DNA of 5,639 nt from Acidimicrobiia bacterium. Its GTDB lineage: Bacteria; Actinomycetota; Acidimicrobiia; Acidimicrobiales; Ilumatobacteraceae. Each line of letters begins with the position of its first letter. Position 1 is the stretch's first letter. This document shows, one piece after another, positions 5,227-5,639 of the stretch. The notes under the pieces are model-generated. The model was not told the DNA's origin. It saw only the letters and a program-made list of their open reading frames with translations, and did no database searches. The position numbers and the translations under genes are program-made. The stretch spans positions 1 to 5,639 of the forward strand of contig JACDHN010000191.1 in assembly GCA_013821025.1 (NCBI GenBank), given 5' to 3'.

Positions 5227-5639
5227 ATGAAGACCGCAAGGGCCATGCTTATCTCGGTGATCGCGGCCGCCGTACTCGGTGCAAGCGCCTGTGGGAGTGA
5301 TGCCGGCTCGGGCGACGGCATCGAGTACCCGACAGGCGCCGACGACGCCGTCGTGCGGTTCGGCTCGGCGTCTCTTGACGAATCGTTGCCAGTCCTCGTC
5401 ATCGGTGGTGACCGCTGGGCGTATGTTTCTCAGCCCGAAGTAGACGGCGCCTCGGGCATCGTCGCCGGCGTCGCCCCGGCGCCGCCAGAGGCGCAGCCCG
5501 TCGTGCGCCGCCGGCTCACCGAAGCCGGCATGCAAATCGTGCTGGGACGCGCCGACGAGCTTGGGTTGCTCGACCGTCCGCCAGTTTACGAGGATCCGCA
5601 GATCACCGACGTCGGCAGCACCGTCGTGGAGCTCACGAC
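5227..5639 (+). CDS. Secreted lipoprotein of unknown function (partial, runs off right edge)
   Basis: The frame is open from the ATG at 5227 to the window end, 137 residues without a stop. The N-terminus is a lipoprotein signal: MKTARAM, a hydrophobic stretch LISVIAAAVLGA, then SACGS with the acylated Cys22. A Gly/Asp/Ser-rich linker follows (residues 23-40). The mature part has VVRFGSASLDESLPVLVIGGDRWAYV, then PPEAQPVVRRRLTEAGMQIVLGRADELGLL and DVGSTVVEL. A short beta region with GGD, an amphipathic helix ending in GLL and a later T-VV-L strand resemble poorly characterised secreted proteins that I recall from actinobacteria; no catalytic motif is visible. The protein is expected to be anchored on the outer face of the membrane. 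No clear Shine-Dalgarno precedes the ATG, consistent with a leaderless message. The gene diverges from the nitroreductase gene with 87 bases between starts. Confidence 0.82.
   Translation, partial: MKTARAMLISVIAAAVLGASACGSDAGSGDGIEYPTGADDAVVRFGSASLDESLPVLVIGGDRWAYVSQPEVDGASGIVAGVAPAPPEAQPVVRRRLTEAGMQIVLGRADELGLLDRPPVYEDPQITDVGSTVVELT

Noticed and set aside
5140..5535. N-terminal extension of the nitroreductase frame
   Set aside because: Family homology starts at the ATG at 5139, which has a ribosome binding site, and the extension is antisense to a well-formed lipoprotein gene.

Overview
The window is a high-GC bacterial chromosomal segment with seven protein-coding genes packed tightly, two of them cut by the window edges. 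Gene content, GTG starts, overlapping or very short spacers and the style of the two edge proteins suggest an actinobacterium, perhaps of the Acidimicrobiia type. That placement is an inference, because no rRNA or other marker gene is present.

Left block, all on the minus strand (read from right to left): a mitochondrial-type aconitase (985-3270), then 67 bases later an iron-type superoxide dismutase (333-917), then, after a weak terminator-like hairpin, the N-terminus of a polytopic membrane protein resembling GT-C glycosyltransferases (1-234, running off the left edge). Middle block, plus strand, divergent from aconitase: a small VOC/glyoxalase-fold protein (3326-3697) whose stop overlaps the GTG start of a GntR-family, HutC-type regulator with a UTRA ligand domain (3694-4419). 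Only 55 bases separate the aconitase and VOC starts. They hold an AT-rich stretch with a good sigma70-like promoter for aconitase and possible -10 elements for the VOC-GntR pair.

Right block: a nitroreductase-family flavoprotein on the minus strand (4492-5139), convergent with the regulator across a 72-base spacer that carries a hairpin. Diverging from it is a lipoprotein gene (5227 onward) that leaves the window on the right. The nitroreductase start is abutted by a perfect 17-base inverted repeat with the ribosome-binding site in its centre. The lipoprotein start is preceded by a sequence resembling an ECF-sigma promoter placed so that the transcript could be leaderless.

Functionally, aconitase is a TCA-cycle enzyme whose exposed [4Fe-4S] cluster is a classic target of superoxide, so its tandem placement with a superoxide dismutase makes physiological sense. 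The divergent VOC-GntR pair is the natural candidate to sense a small metabolite and control itself, and possibly aconitase, but nothing in the sequence names the ligand. I see no mobile element, CRISPR array, RNA gene or clear novel defence or biosynthetic system. This is mainly a housekeeping region with a few regulatory details worth checking.
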